Part shown: one piece after another, positions 42,794 to 50,911 of the stretch
Layout: the number at the start of each line of letters is the position of its first letter
Numbering within the stretch: the stretch's first letter is position 1
Assembly (NCBI GenBank): GCA_022766245.1
Contig: JALEPL010000014.1
Coordinates: forward strand, 60,366-124,365
Length of the DNA: 64,000 nt
Source: Lachnospiraceae bacterium
GTDB taxonomy: Bacteria > Bacillota > Clostridia > Lachnospirales > Lachnospiraceae
Reading direction: 5' to 3'
Made by a program: the position numbers and the translations under genes
Notes under the pieces: generated by a model
Seen by the model: only the letters and a program-made list of their open reading frames with translations
The model's database searches: none
What the model was told of the DNA's origin: nothing

Positions 42794-43465
42794 ATGCAAA
42801 ATAAAATTGATATTCTTGGAATTGAAATTGATAATTACGCAGTAAAGGATGCTGTGCTCTATGTGGAACGGTATCTGGAAGGCGTTGGGATGAAGACCAT
42901 TGGTACAATTTCCATGCGACAGTTGGATCTGGCCGGCAGTGATGAAACGGTGAAGGAGTATATCAGACAGTTAGATCTGGCAGTGATAGGCGAGAAGGAA
43001 ATTCTTCTGGCGGCAGGAATCAATTCTGGACAGAGAACCAAAGAGATTGTGGAGCATGTTTTTTTTTCTGAAATGATGAAACGCATCCTGCGGAATCGGA
43101 AAAAAGCATTTCTGTTGGCGGAGAATGAGACGGAGCTTACTCAGATGATGGAGCAGCTTAAGAGTCATTATGAGAGATTGCAGATTGTTGGCTCTGGCAG
43201 CATGGAGGGAGCCCAGCATGATGTGGATCGAATCATCAATGAAATCAACAGTGCTTCGGCTGATGTGGTCTTTTCATTACTTCCATCACCGGAACAGGAA
43301 TATTTTCTCATGGATAATAAAAGTAAACTGGATATAAAGATTTGGTATGGAATGGAGCATGACTTTATGCCAAAATCCCGTTTACATAGAATTATGGGTC
43401 TGGCAGGAAGACTGATCCACAAGAGAAAATTGAAAAGCAGATTACACGAATATAATAAAGAGTAA
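42794..43465 (+). CDS. Divergent WecG/TagA/CpsF-family protein
   Basis: The 223-residue protein aligns by pattern with WecG/TagA glycosyltransferases: IDILGIEIDNYAVKDAVLYVERYL at the N-terminus and SADVVFSLLPSPEQEYFLMDN, equivalent to the family's PxQE segment. TagA enzymes transfer ManNAc to a lipid-linked sugar in wall teichoic acid synthesis. The usual catalytic-Asp region (a DG-x-G motif) reads DLAVIGEKEILLAAG here. The Thr-Pro-Asn segment is TISMRQL, so key residues seem altered. It may be inactive or act on something else. A YitT family gene follows after 2 bp. Confidence 0.6.
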   Translation: MQNKIDILGIEIDNYAVKDAVLYVERYLEGVGMKTIGTISMRQLDLAGSDETVKEYIRQLDLAVIGEKEILLAAGINSGQRTKEIVEHVFFSEMMKRILRNRKKAFLLAENETELTQMMEQLKSHYERLQIVGSGSMEGAQHDVDRIINEINSASADVVFSLLPSPEQEYFLMDNKSKLDIKIWYGMEHDFMPKSRLHRIMGLAGRLIHKRKLKSRLHEYNKE

Positions 43466-43467
43466 GG

Positions 43468-44343
43468 ATGAAAAAAATGTTCTCTGCTTCGCAAAAAATG
43501 ATTGTGTCAGATTTGATCAGAATGATTGCCGGTACCTGCTTGATGGCCATAGCCATCACTTCCATTTATGATACAGCAGGAATGGTGGTAGGTGGGTTTA
43601 GTGGACTTGCAATTTTATTGAAACGTTTGGCGGAGACTTATTTTTCATGGGAACTCCCTCTTTGGAGTACCACGCTATTATTGAATATCCCTGTGTTTGT
43701 GGCAGGATGGCGCATGAAAGGCGCCCATTTTATAAAAAGGACAGCATTCGCAACCGTTATGCTGTCCTTTTGGCTTTGTATACTGCCACATTGGAATCTT
43801 ACTATGGGGGATTATATGCTGGCGTCCATCTATGGTGGAGTGCTCACCGGTATTGGTTTGGCGCTGGTATTTATGTCCCACGGATCCACGGGTGGAACAG
43901 ATCTTCTGGCGGCTTTGATTGGCTGTAAGTTCCGACAGTATTCTATGGCACAGATTCTGCAGGTATTAGATGGTGCTATTATTCTGGCAGGTATGTTTTG
44001 GTTTGGATGGCGGGCAGGATTATACGCTGTCATTGCCGTGGTCATCACCTCAGAGCTTACGGATGCGATTTTAGAGGGCACCCGATATGCCAGGGCTGTG
44101 TTTGTCATAACCAATAAGAGCCGGGAGGTATCCCAGGCAATCATGAAGGGGCTTCATCGTGGTGTTACCGGTATTGATGCGGTGGGCATGTATTCCGGGG
44201 AGAATCATCGGATGCTTTACTGCGTGGTGTCTAAAAAGCAGATTATTGATTTGAAACAGGTGATTGCGGAATGTGATCCGGGAGCTTTTGTTATTGTGAC
44301 GGATGCCAGGGAAGTGCTGGGAGAAGGTTTTTTGGAATTTTAG
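43468..44343 (+). CDS. YitT family membrane protein (DUF161 plus DUF2179)
   Basis: The 291-residue protein has five or six membrane segments at about 13-205 with the YitT pattern GGFSGLAILLKRL, GVLTGIGLALVFMSHGSTGGTD and AVIAVVITSELTDAILEG. A C-terminal cytoplasmic DUF2179 domain follows (about 215-285, FVITNKSREVSQAI; GMYSGENHRMLYCVV). The family is common in Bacillota with no firm function. The 2-bp spacing to the TagA-like gene suggests co-translation. Confidence 0.93.
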   Translation: MKKMFSASQKMIVSDLIRMIAGTCLMAIAITSIYDTAGMVVGGFSGLAILLKRLAETYFSWELPLWSTTLLLNIPVFVAGWRMKGAHFIKRTAFATVMLSFWLCILPHWNLTMGDYMLASIYGGVLTGIGLALVFMSHGSTGGTDLLAALIGCKFRQYSMAQILQVLDGAIILAGMFWFGWRAGLYAVIAVVITSELTDAILEGTRYARAVFVITNKSREVSQAIMKGLHRGVTGIDAVGMYSGENHRMLYCVVSKKQIIDLKQVIAECDPGAFVIVTDAREVLGEGFLEF

Positions 44344-44494
44344 CATAAAAATATTCATATTTAGTCTTTCTTTTTTCACAGTTTTGCATTAAAATGGGAC
44401 ATAAAGAGTTTGAACATTCACAAAAACATGCAATTTTTTTTGTGAAACATGTCTAGAACCAGGGGTAAAGTGAAAAGAAGGAGAAGAAGAGCAG

Positions 44495-45583
44495 ATGATT
44501 TCAAATCAGATACTTCAGAATACGATTGATGGATTGAAGGGGATTGCCAGGGTGGATTTCTGCGTGATTGACACGGAGGGAAAGGTTCTGGCCACTACAT
44601 TTTCGGATGCGGAGAGTTATGTGAATCCGGCATTGTCATTTGTGGATTCGCCGGCGGACTCGCAGGTGGTGCAGGGATGTCAGTTTTTTAAAGTTTTTGA
44701 TGAGCATCAGTTAGAATATGTCCTGCTGGCCGATGGTGACAGTGAGGATGTATACATGGTGGGAAAGATGGCTTCGTTCCAGATTCAGAATCTGTTAGTA
44801 GCCTATAAGGAACGGTTTGATAAGGATAATTTCGTGAAGAACCTGTTACTGGACAACCTTTTGCTGGTAGATATTTATAATCGCGCAAAGAAGCTTCACA
44901 TTGAGACCGATGCCAAGCGTGTGGTTTACCTTGTGGAGACCAACCGGGAGAAAGAGGGCAATGAGTTGGAAAAGGTGCGCAGTCTTTTCGGAGGAAAGAC
45001 CAGGGATTTTGTCACCGCTGTGGATGAAAAGAATATCATTGTGGTGAAGGAGATTTCAGATAATGAGACACCGGAGGATTTGGAAAAAACTGCCGAGGTA
45101 ATTTTAAACTTATTTAAGACAGATTCCCATTGTGAAACCTATATTTCTTATGGTACAGTGGTGAATGAGATCAAGGATGTTTCCCGCTCCTACAAGGAGG
45201 CCAGCATGGCTCTTGATGTAGGTAAGATTTTCTTTGAGGAGAAACACATCATTGCATACGCTGCACTGGGTATTGGACGTTTGATTTATCAGCTGCCAAT
45301 CCCTCTGTGCAAGATGTTTATCCGGGAGATTTTTGATGGTAAGTCACCGGATGAGTTTGACGAGGAGACATTGACCACAATCAATAAGTTTTTTGAGAAC
45401 AGCCTGAATGTTTCCGAGACATCGAGACAATTGTACATTCACCGGAATACATTGGTCTACCGTCTGGATAAATTACAGAAAAGTACGGGACTGGATCTTC
45501 GTGTATTTGAGGATGCCATTACCTTTAAAATTGCATTGATGGTAGTAAAATATATGAAGTACATGGAGACCCTTGATTATTAA
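44495..45583 (+). CDS. PucR/CdaR-like helix-turn-helix regulator
   Basis: The 362-residue protein ends in a PucR-type HTH_30 domain (NVSETSRQLYIHRNTLVYRLDKLQKSTGLD). The middle region (about 140-280) resembles the GGDEF-like fold of CdaR regulators (KRVVYLVETNREKEG; ISYGTVVNEIKDVSRSYKEASMALD). The N-terminal 120 residues could be a sensory domain (VDFCVIDTEGKVLATTFSD), PAS- or sugar-diacid-like. The ligand is unknown. It lies 48 bp before ftsE, and I infer only possible co-regulation with the division genes. Confidence 0.8.
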   Translation: MISNQILQNTIDGLKGIARVDFCVIDTEGKVLATTFSDAESYVNPALSFVDSPADSQVVQGCQFFKVFDEHQLEYVLLADGDSEDVYMVGKMASFQIQNLLVAYKERFDKDNFVKNLLLDNLLLVDIYNRAKKLHIETDAKRVVYLVETNREKEGNELEKVRSLFGGKTRDFVTAVDEKNIIVVKEISDNETPEDLEKTAEVILNLFKTDSHCETYISYGTVVNEIKDVSRSYKEASMALDVGKIFFEEKHIIAYAALGIGRLIYQLPIPLCKMFIREIFDGKSPDEFDEETLTTINKFFENSLNVSETSRQLYIHRNTLVYRLDKLQKSTGLDLRVFEDAITFKIALMVVKYMKYMETLDY

Positions 45584-45631
45584 AAAGAAGTATTGTAGCT
45601 GTGAAGTTACGCAGGGTTTTAGGAGGAACAC

Positions 45632-46315
45632 ATGATTAACCTGGAACATGTAAGCAAGGAATACAAGGAGGGTGTGCCGGCTATAGATGATATCAGCCTG
45701 CATATTCAGGAAGGAGAATTCGTTTTTGTGGTCGGAGACAGCGGATCTGGGAAGTCTACGCTGATTAAGCTTCTGCTCAAGGAATTAGAGCCCACTTCCG
45801 GTGTAATCACCATTAACAATCGTAAGCTCAGTGCCATACATAGAAAACAAATCCCGAAATACCGCAGGAATGTGGGTGTGGTTTTTCAGGATTTTCGTCT
45901 GCTGAAAGATCGCAATGTGTATGAAAATGTAGCATTTGCCCAGAAGGTGATTGGCACACCGAACCGCAAGATCAAGAGCAATGTGCCTCAGATTCTCTCT
46001 ATGGTGGGACTTGCAGCAAAATACAAATCGCGTCCGTCGGAGCTTTCCGGTGGAGAGCAGCAGAGGGTGGCCATTGCCAGAGCATTGGTGAACGAGCCGA
46101 AGATTTTGCTGGCGGATGAGCCCACCGGAAATCTTGATATCAACAATACTTGGGAGATCATGAAGCTCCTGGAGGAAATCAACAAGCGGGGAACCACAGT
46201 TTTGATGGTGACCCACAATACAGAAATCGTAAAGGCTATGAAGAAGCGAGTGATTACCATGAAAAAGGGTGTCATCGTCAGCGATAGTATGGGAGGGGTT
46301 GGCGATGAGAATTAG
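45632..46315 (+). CDS. ftsE: Cell division ATP-binding protein FtsE
   Basis: The 227-residue ABC ATPase pairs with FtsX to activate peptidoglycan hydrolases at the division site or in elongation. Motifs are Walker A GDSGSGKSTLIKLLL, Q-loop VVFQDFRLLKDRNVYENVAFA (typical of FtsE), signature LSGGEQQRVAIARAL, Walker B ILLADEPTGNLD and H-loop VTHN. AGGAGG precedes the ATG. It overlaps ftsX by 11 bp. Confidence 0.96.
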   Translation: MINLEHVSKEYKEGVPAIDDISLHIQEGEFVFVVGDSGSGKSTLIKLLLKELEPTSGVITINNRKLSAIHRKQIPKYRRNVGVVFQDFRLLKDRNVYENVAFAQKVIGTPNRKIKSNVPQILSMVGLAAKYKSRPSELSGGEQQRVAIARALVNEPKILLADEPTGNLDINNTWEIMKLLEEINKRGTTVLMVTHNTEIVKAMKKRVITMKKGVIVSDSMGGVGDEN

Positions 46316-47210
46316 TTCGTTTTTTTATTCGATAAAACAGGGAATTAAAAATATCTGGCGTAATAAAATGTTTTCCATTGCGTCTATAGCAACCATGTGT
46401 GCCTGCATCTTTTTGTTTGGATTATTTTTCATTATTGTGTCAAATTTCCAGGTCATGGTGCGGGAAGCAGAGGAGGGAGTAGCCGTCTCCGTGTTCTTTG
46501 ATGAGGGAATCTCACAGGAGCGGATCGATGAGATTGGAGATATCATCAGCAAACGCCCGGAAGTGGCGAAATATGACTATATCTCAGCGGAGGAAGCATG
46601 GGAAAAATATAAGGAGGAGTATTTTGCCGGTTCTGAGGAGGCAGCGGCAGGATTTGCAGATAATCCGCTGGCGAATTCCGCAAGCTATCAGATTTATATG
46701 AATGATATTTCCATGCAGGATGCATTGGTGGTCTATATGGAGTCTGTGGACGGTGTGCGGGAAGTACATCATTCTGAGGTGGCGGCAAATACGCTGTCTG
46801 ATTTTAACAGATTGATTAGTTATATCTCTGTAGGCATTATCCTGATTCTTTTGGTGGTGGCGGTATTTTTGATCAACAATACGGTTACCGTAGGTATTTC
46901 CGTGAGACGTGAGGAAATCGGAATCATGAAATTGATTGGAGCTACGGATGCATTTGTCCGGGCACCCTTTATTGTGGAGGGTATTCTGATTGGTTTGATT
47001 GGTTCCGCACTTCCATTGGGATTGCTCTATTTTCTGTATAACCGGATTGTAGGCTATATTGGAGATAAGTTTAATTTTTTGACGAATATGATGGATTTTA
47101 TCCCTGCAGGAACTCTTTTTACCAGTCTGGTGCCAGTGGCATTGCTTTTGGGAATCGGTATCGGTTTTCTGGGCAGCTTGATGACTGTCAGAAAGCACTT
47201 GAAGGTATAG
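46305..47210 (+). CDS. ftsX: Cell division protein FtsX
   Basis: The 301-residue membrane protein is the permease-like partner of FtsE. It has four membrane segments (about 23-45, 170-195, 222-247, 268-290) and a large extracellular loop at about 50-165 that binds wall-hydrolase partners. The start at 46305 (MRISSFFYSIKQGIKNIWRN) overlaps the end of ftsE and matches family N-termini. The SVRREEIGIMKLIGATDAFVRAPFIVEG coupling region is typical, read as two motifs. Confidence 0.95.
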   Translation: MRISSFFYSIKQGIKNIWRNKMFSIASIATMCACIFLFGLFFIIVSNFQVMVREAEEGVAVSVFFDEGISQERIDEIGDIISKRPEVAKYDYISAEEAWEKYKEEYFAGSEEAAAGFADNPLANSASYQIYMNDISMQDALVVYMESVDGVREVHHSEVAANTLSDFNRLISYISVGIILILLVVAVFLINNTVTVGISVRREEIGIMKLIGATDAFVRAPFIVEGILIGLIGSALPLGLLYFLYNRIVGYIGDKFNFLTNMMDFIPAGTLFTSLVPVALLLGIGIGFLGSLMTVRKHLKV

Positions 47211-47260
47211 CAGGGATTGTTAAATCGTGTAGCCAGGAAGGAAGAAGGATAGAAATAGAA

Positions 47261-48526
47261 ATGGAAGAATTGGAACAGGAAAAACAAAATAAGCCGACGG
47301 GTTCTACACCATCAGAAAAGTCGCATTATATTCAGGGACTCCTCACAGGTCTGGCCTCCATGATGGCATTACTGTTGGTGATATTTCTTGTGGTATGGAA
47401 GCTGGGATTTATCAGTGTTGGCAGCTATCAGGGCAGTGGCACCGGCAGCCTGATGAGTCAGGAAGTACAGGATAAGATCGAATTGCTTTACACATTGGTA
47501 GAGAGCAACTATTATGAGGATGTGGATGATCAGGAACTGGTGAATGGCATTTACCATGGACTTCTGGAAGGATTGGGTGACCCTTACAGTGTGTACTATA
47601 CCCAGGAAGAGTATGAGGATATGATGATTTCCACTACAGGAAATTATTATGGAATTGGTGCGCTTTTGGGACAGGATCCGGATACCATGGTGGTCACCAT
47701 CAATCATATCTATGATGGCACGCCGGCGAAGAAGGCCGGGCTAAAGGATGGAGACATTATTGTTGAAGTAAATGATATGGAAGCAACCAGTATGGAACTT
47801 TCCCAGCTGGTGACCCATATCCGTGGAGAAGAAGGAACCACCGTACATCTGAAAATCTACCGGGAGGGAGAAGCTGATTATCTGGAGTTTGATGTAGAGC
47901 GCGCGCAGGTGGATATTCCTACGGTGGAGAGTCAGATGCTGACAGATGAAATCGGATATATTCAGGTGACAGAGTTCTCAGAAAATACGCCGGAGCAGTT
48001 TGAGAATGCCATTTCTGATCTGCAGTCTCAGGGAATGAAGAAGATGATCATTGATCTTAGGGATAATGGTGGCGGAATCTTAGAGTCCTGTCGTCAGATG
48101 CTGGATGTGATTTTGCCGGAAGGCGTGGTAGTCTATACAGAGGATAAGTATGGAGACCGTGAGAACTATTATTCAGATGAGGACTCCTGTCTGGATATGC
48201 CGATTGTGGTTCTGGTAAATGGTAATTCTGCCAGTGCATCAGAAATCTTTGCAGGGGCTATTCGCGACTTTGATTATGGAACATTGATCGGGACCAAGAC
48301 GTTTGGAAAGGGAATCGTACAGAATGTGAGACAGTTATCCGATGGCAGTGCAGTGAAGATGACGATTGCAAGGTACTTTACACCCAATGGAGATTACATA
48401 CATGGAGTCGGTATTGAGCCGGACATTGAACTGGAATACGAATACTCCGGTGATACGGAAAGCGACGAGTATGATTATATGGCGGATAACCAGGTGGTGA
48501 AGGCCATTGAAGTGCTGGAGCAGTAG
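47261..48526 (+). CDS. C-terminal processing peptidase, S41 family, with PDZ domain
   Basis: The 421-residue protein has one membrane anchor at about 29-50, a CtpA-type helical region (KIELLYTLVESNYYED), a PDZ domain at about 130-215 (ATPAKKAGLKDGDIIVEVND-like, here GTPAKKAGLKDGD) and an S41 catalytic domain. The Ser-Lys dyad is in NGNSASASEIFAGAIRD (Ser) and GTKTFGKGIVQ (Lys). Extracellular CtpA proteases trim wall or secreted proteins. In several Bacillota this gene follows ftsEX, as here (50 bp gap), and may act on division hydrolases. Confidence 0.94.
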   Translation: MEELEQEKQNKPTGSTPSEKSHYIQGLLTGLASMMALLLVIFLVVWKLGFISVGSYQGSGTGSLMSQEVQDKIELLYTLVESNYYEDVDDQELVNGIYHGLLEGLGDPYSVYYTQEEYEDMMISTTGNYYGIGALLGQDPDTMVVTINHIYDGTPAKKAGLKDGDIIVEVNDMEATSMELSQLVTHIRGEEGTTVHLKIYREGEADYLEFDVERAQVDIPTVESQMLTDEIGYIQVTEFSENTPEQFENAISDLQSQGMKKMIIDLRDNGGGILESCRQMLDVILPEGVVVYTEDKYGDRENYYSDEDSCLDMPIVVLVNGNSASASEIFAGAIRDFDYGTLIGTKTFGKGIVQNVRQLSDGSAVKMTIARYFTPNGDYIHGVGIEPDIELEYEYSGDTESDEYDYMADNQVVKAIEVLEQ

Positions 48527-48554
48527 TATCTTTGTTTGAATTCACCTGCACGAA

Positions 48555-48705
48555 TGAATTTGCGTATTTTCTTGCAGACACGCTTTCGCTCTTGCCGGAA
48601 CGTAGCGGTACTAAATTCAACTAGTCACGCCGTTCCTAGTTTCATTAAGTACCGACGTTCCTCTACGGTCTGCAAGAAAATAGCAAATTCATTCATGCTT
48701 ATGTT
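48555..48705. repeat. Imperfect palindrome of the AGCAAAATTCATT family
   Basis: GAATGAATTTGCGTATTTTC (48552-48571) is roughly inverted in GAAAATAGCAAATTCATTC (48676-48694), with TTCTTGCAGAC/GTCTGCAAGAA continuing the pair. The part CTCTACGGTCTGCAAGAAAA matches the copy at 34077. It fills the first part of the 415-bp gap after the S41 gene; the rest holds a terminator-like hairpin, a promoter and a long-form repeat. No gene is seen in the gap. Confidence 0.6.
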
Positions 48706-48714
48706 TTCGAATAT

Positions 48715-48740
48715 AAAGAGCAGCCTATGTGCTGCTCTTT
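48715..48740 (+). terminator. Terminator-like hairpin after the S41 peptidase gene
   Basis: AAAGAGCAGC (48715-48724), loop CTATGT, GCTGCTCTTT (48731-48740). The T tract is short (TTTATTGT). Confidence 0.6.
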
Positions 48741-48801
48741 ATTGTATGCAGGATGCAACTGCTGGTTGCGAAAAGAGGCGCAAGTTGCGCTATTTGATAG
48801 A

Positions 48802-48830
48802 TTGACGATTGCGCAGATTATTCGTATAAT
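48802..48830 (+). promoter_or_regulatory. Promoter of prfB
   Basis: TTGACG (48802-48807), 17-nt spacer, TATAAT (48825-48830). The leader of about 105 nt carries the long-form repeat. Confidence 0.78.
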
Positions 48831-48845
48831 AAGGATAACCGTGTG

Positions 48846-48900
48846 AGCAAAAAGGAAGCTGCGAAGCAGCGGTTTTGTGAATGGGGTGCTGAATAGTTAC
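48846..48900 (+). repeat. Dispersed palindromic repeat, long form (prfB leader)
   Basis: Contains inner hairpin GCTGC-GAA-GCAGC (48858-48870) and ends GGTGCTGAATAGTTAC. It is the reverse complement of 15261-15317 with 2 mismatches, and aligns with 31253-31305 in the same orientation relative to the downstream gene. Confidence 0.8.
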
Positions 48901-48941
48901 CATATAATAATAGCGTGAGTAAAAAGAAAGTTGGTGATACT

Positions 48942-50067
48942 GTGGTTGAATTAGATCCCTATCGATACAAATTAGGAACCTACAAGGCTCCGCTGCAGGA
49001 AGTGAGGGATTCACTTTGACTTGGCGAATAAGTCAAAGAAGATCGAAGAATTAGAGCGTGAAATGGAAGCCCCTGGGTTCTGGGATGATCCGGAGGTTTC
49101 CCAGAAGAAAATGAAAGAGCTGAAAAGCTACAAGGACGATGTGGAAATCTATCATGATCTGGAGCAGAAGTTAGAGGACATTGCGACTCTCATTGAGATG
49201 GGTGACGAGGAAAATGACCCGGATATGGTGGCAGAGGTGGACGAGGAAATGCAGGCCTTCGAAGAGTGCTTCGAAAAGATCCGTATCAAGACCTTGCTTT
49301 CCGGAGAATATGATGGAGATAATGCGATCGTATCGCTTCATGCGGGGGCTGGTGGCACCGAATCCTGTGACTGGGCAGCCATGCTTTATCGAATGTATAG
49401 CCGTTGGGCAGCAAACAAGGGCTTTACTTTGGAAGTGCTGGATTCTCTGGATGGTGATGAGGCCGGGATTAAGTCCATTACCTTTCAGGTGAATGGGGAG
49501 AATGCTTATGGCTACCTGAAGTCAGAAAAAGGTGTGCATCGTCTGGTGCGTATCTCGCCTTTCAATGCGGCAGGAAAACGTCAGACATCCTTTGTATCCT
49601 GTGATGTAATGCCGGATATCGAGGAGGATATTGATATCGAGGTGCGGGATGAGGATATCCGTGTGGATACTTACCGGTCCAGTGGAGCCGGTGGACAGCA
49701 TATTAATAAAACGTCTTCGGCAATCCGTATCACGCACTATCCTACAGGAATCGTGGTGACCTGCCAGAATGAGCGGTCCCAACATATGAACAAGGATAAG
49801 GCTATGCAGATGTTAAAGGCAAAGCTTTATCTGTTAAAGCAGCAGGAGAATGCGCAGAAGGCTGCAGATATCCGCGGTGATGTGACGGAGATCGGATGGG
49901 GCAATCAGATCCGGTCCTATGTGTTGCAGCCTTACACCATGGTAAAGGATACCAGAACCGGTGTGGAGACTGGAAATACGGATCAGGTGCTGGATGGCGG
50001 CATCGATATTTTTATCAACGGATATTTGAAGTGGCTATCTCTTGGCTGCCCGGATAAGGCGGACTGA
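48942..50067 (+). CDS. prfB: Peptide chain release factor 2, with programmed +1 frameshift
   Basis: RF2 ends translation at UGA and UAA. A first short frame starts at GTG 48942 (MVELDPYRYKLGTYKAPLQE) and reaches the in-frame TGA at 49017-49019 in the context CTT-TGA-C. The main frame is +1 and resumes with GAC at 49018 (DLANKSKKIEELE). This is the autoregulatory RF2 frameshift: low RF2 lets the ribosome slip on CTT. A Shine-Dalgarno-like GAGGGA sits a few bases upstream as usual. The joined product is 374 residues, with the SPF stop-recognition motif (RISPFNAAG) and the GGQ catalytic motif (SGAGGQHINKT). Confidence 0.96.
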
Positions 50068-50079
50068 CATAGAATAGAG

Positions 50080-50106
50080 GTAACTATGAAGGTACTGAAT
50101 AGTTAC
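50080..50106 (+). repeat. GAAGG-loop hairpin repeat before the Tim44-like gene
   Basis: GTAACTAT (50080-50087), loop GAAGGTACTGA (50088-50098), ATAGTTAC (50099-50106): a perfect 8-bp stem, the longest of the loop-type copies. It ends 16 nt before the next start codon, so the stem base nearly reaches the ribosome site. Confidence 0.85.
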
Positions 50107-50122
50107 AAAATGGAGATTGATT

Positions 50123-50881
50123 ATGACAGGATGGATCATAGCGGCAGCATTGCTAGCCTGCGGTGTGGGAGGCGCATGCGGGCTGGTGATATATGTGCGG
50201 AGTAAACTTAGAAATGCCTCCCGACAGTTGTTTGGTACGGATTCTTTTGTTGAAGGATACCAGAAGCAGGAAAGGGAGCTTGCGCTCACTCCGAAGTCTG
50301 TGTCCGGCATGACACGGTTGTTAGAGCCTCAAATCCAGCGGGATTTTCCGGAGTTTAACTGGAAGGAATTCCGGAATCTGGCGGAGGAAAAATTAAAACA
50401 GGCATTTTTGGCGATCTCGTCGAATAATATAGCATTGTTGAAGGATCCTTCCGACAATATGAAAAATGAGGTGGAGAATATCATCAATGCCAACCGAAAT
50501 GAAGGGGTGAAGGAGGTGTATCAGGATATCGACATTCACCAGACGGAAATTGCAAAGTATGAGAAAAGCAATGGACGATGTATCGTCACTTTGCAGAGTT
50601 CGGTAGGATATTTTCATTATCGGGAAAAGGATGGCAATGTCATCGAGGGGCGCAAGGATTTAAAAACCCAGACCAAGTACAATGTGGAATTAATGTACAT
50701 ACAGGATGCATCCAAGGCGAATGTGGATGGGGGAGTGGGACTTACCTGTCCTCACTGTGGGGCACCCGTCACCAGTCTGGGAGCAAAATATTGTGAGTAT
50801 TGTGGCAGCGGCGTGCAGGAGTTGAATCTCTCTGTATGGAGTCTGCATCATTATTATGAGGTATCATACCAAAAGGTTTAA
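50123..50881 (+). CDS. Tim44-like membrane-anchored protein with C-terminal zinc ribbon
   Basis: The 252-residue protein has an N-terminal membrane segment (about 3-26). A Tim44-like domain follows at about 60-200 (RDFPEFNWKEFRNLAEEKLKQAFLAI as two helices; VYQDIDIHQTEIAKYEKSNGRCIVTL). The end has a zinc ribbon, CPHCGAPVTSLGAKYCEYCG. Tim44-like domains bind proteins or membranes; the bacterial function is not known. The next gene (SPFH protein, 30 bp downstream) also ends in zinc ribbons, which suggests that the two work together. Confidence 0.75.
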   Translation: MTGWIIAAALLACGVGGACGLVIYVRSKLRNASRQLFGTDSFVEGYQKQERELALTPKSVSGMTRLLEPQIQRDFPEFNWKEFRNLAEEKLKQAFLAISSNNIALLKDPSDNMKNEVENIINANRNEGVKEVYQDIDIHQTEIAKYEKSNGRCIVTLQSSVGYFHYREKDGNVIEGRKDLKTQTKYNVELMYIQDASKANVDGGVGLTCPHCGAPVTSLGAKYCEYCGSGVQELNLSVWSLHHYYEVSYQKV

Positions 50882-50911
50882 CAATATTATTTTTATAACA
50901 GGAGGAAGAAA

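Noticed and set aside
49021..50067. prfB as a simple gene starting at TTG 49021
   Set aside because: The upstream frame with the CTT-TGA-C site and the RF2 N-terminus shows the programmed frameshift.
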